Assembly: GCA_028821405.1 (NCBI GenBank)
Contig: JAPPGK010000101.1
Span: 52,015 to 116,014 of the forward strand
From: Gammaproteobacteria bacterium
GTDB lineage: Bacteria > Pseudomonadota > Gammaproteobacteria > Pseudomonadales > Azotimanducaceae
Length of the DNA: 64,000 nt
Direction of reading: 5' to 3'
A model generated the notes under the pieces. That model saw nothing but the letters and a program-made list of their open reading frames with translations. It was not told the origin of the DNA and ran no database searches. Positions within the stretch are counted from its first letter, which is position 1, and each line of letters opens with the position of its first letter. Position numbers and translations under genes: made by a program. Below are positions 63,241 through 64,000 of the stretch, one piece after another.

Positions 63241-63247
63241 GGGGTAC

Positions 63248-63706
63248 TCACGATGCCGGCAGCAGTCCGAGCCGGAAGTAGGAGTCGCCCGTCGCCTTCA
63301 GCGTCTCGTCGATCGAATACGTGTCAAGCCCGAGTTCCTGCTTCGCCAGCAGGCAATACGAGCGCGGCGAGTCGTAGGTCTTCTGGGCCGGCTTGCCGTC
63401 CTGTGTTTCCTCGCCGCCAACATCCGCAATCGACGGGAATAGGTCCTTGAGCCGTGCCTGCATCTCCCAGGTGAACAGCTCGCCGGCGCGGTCGCTGGCG
63501 GAGAGGATGTAGCGCGAGCCATTCTTGGCGACGGTGCTTTCGGCGCAAAGCCGGTGGGCGCGGGCCGTGTCCCGGACGTCGACGTTGTTCCAGAGCATGC
63601 GTCCGCCGCGGGACTTCATGTAGGGTTTGCCCATCAGCATGTAGCGGATGCAGTTCTGCCACGTCATTCGGCGAATCTCCGCAGGGGAAACAAAGCATCT
63701 TAGCAA
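63248..63706 (-). pseudogene. C-terminal fragment of an NAD-dependent epimerase/reductase
   Basis: The frame encodes NIRYM-like sequence, WNNVDVRDTARAHRLCAEST, then GSRYILSASDRAGELFTWEM and a C-terminal tail. These are the second half of extended short-chain reductases (dihydroflavonol reductase or epimerase type). The N-terminal Rossmann GxxGxxG and the Tyr-x-x-x-Lys active site are absent, so about 170 residues are missing. TTG at 63706 is a formal start only. A MITE-like element lies about 105 bp upstream. Confidence 0.6.
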
Positions 63707-63811
63707 ACCGCCCGGCGTCAGGAGGGTCGATGGCCACGGCGTACGGTGCGCCCAAGCGCGGCGCGTGCCTGTGCGGAGGCCGCCGATCGGCCTTACACTC
63801 GCGCATTTCGT

Positions 63812-63996
63812 CCTAGTGTCCCGTCATCCCTCAAACGTCGCGTCAGCGCGGCCGCGCCCTTCGGGTGGTCGCCGGAGCGCCCCTCGCGGCGTTGCGGCCG
63901 GCTCGCCGTACCCCCGGTACGACTTCGCGACCGCGCCTTGCGAGTAACACTCCGGCGACCACTGACGCGACGTTTGAGGGTTGACGTGACACTAGG
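63812..63996. mobile_element. MITE-like element with 35-bp inverted ends
   Basis: The ends 63812-63846 and 63962-63996 are inverted repeats matching at 33 of 35 positions and begin CCTAGTGTC. The pairing continues inward around GTGGTCGCCGGAG, so the 185-bp element can form one long hairpin. There is no coding capacity. TA-centred CTAG ends fit an IS630/Tc1-type target. Its outer CTAGTGT also starts the element at 27776. Confidence 0.75.
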
Positions 63997-64000
63997 CGCG

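Overview
The window is GC-rich, tightly packed DNA from a Gram-negative bacterium. A TonB-dependent outer-membrane receptor, a Bat-type MoxR/VWA operon with a periplasmic HtrA protease, and a YejF-like double ATPase point to Pseudomonadota, perhaps an uncultured gammaproteobacterium-like lineage. That placement is inference: there is no rRNA or tRNA gene in the window to fix it. Many genes belong to CoA-ester and small-molecule catabolism: two CaiB-type CoA transferases, thiolase plus DUF35, MaoC hydratases, a single-chain acyl-CoA carboxylase, two PhyH dioxygenases, a penicillin-acylase-family hydrolase and a D-aminoacylase. There are also many toxin-antitoxin-type modules and short palindromic elements.

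Layout. 1-3.1 kb: the end of a beta-sandwich protein, an ABC-exporter remnant, a PIN/AbrB toxin-antitoxin pair and an NTase-methyltransferase pair. 3.2-6.3 kb: a 2-hydroxyacid dehydrogenase diverging from an FAD-linked hydroxyacid dehydrogenase, then a nucleoside deaminase ending in the first copy of a 147-bp five-hairpin element. 6.5-12.1 kb, minus strand: a SEC-C protein, a D-aminoacylase, a PIN remnant, a DUF4430 protein with an ECF-S-like membrane protein, and a MaoC hydratase. 12.2-16.3 kb: a dienelactone-hydrolase-like gene whose 3' end is repeated on the far side of a 1.4-kb cassette carrying a GIY-YIG-like small protein and a SIR2-like protein, then thiolase-DUF35. 16.4-22.3 kb: two vapBC-type pairs around a biotin-dependent carboxylase and an alpha/beta hydrolase. 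22.3-27.7 kb, minus strand: PPK2, a zinc alcohol dehydrogenase, two mevalonate-pathway enzymes and an amidase.

27.7-32.1 kb: a MITE-like repeat, a NIPSNAP protein, a LuxR regulator diverging from a CoA transferase, a 5'-3' exonuclease, then an identical second copy of the five-hairpin element. 32.2-41.2 kb: a YejF-like ATPase, a rhomboid fragment, a VOC protein, an ACT-containing aromatic amino acid hydroxylase, a hotdog protein, an esterase, a PhyH dioxygenase and a penicillin acylase homologue. 41.4-52.9 kb: one long operon, HtrA-MoxR-DUF58-BatA/B-like-BatC-like-BatD/E fusion. 52.9-64 kb: an LLM oxidoreductase, a small-protein/NTase pair and its decayed relative, a PhyH protein, a TonB receptor with ankyrin and frameshifted SnoaL-like genes, a CoA transferase-VOC-MFS-reductase-fragment group, and a long-inverted-repeat MITE at the right edge.

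The points most worth following are the SIR2-like cassette between repeated gene ends, the duplicated five-hairpin element with IS5-like ends, the small-protein/nucleotidyltransferase modules, and a PPK2 gene whose conserved N-terminus has no ATG, GTG or TTG start.
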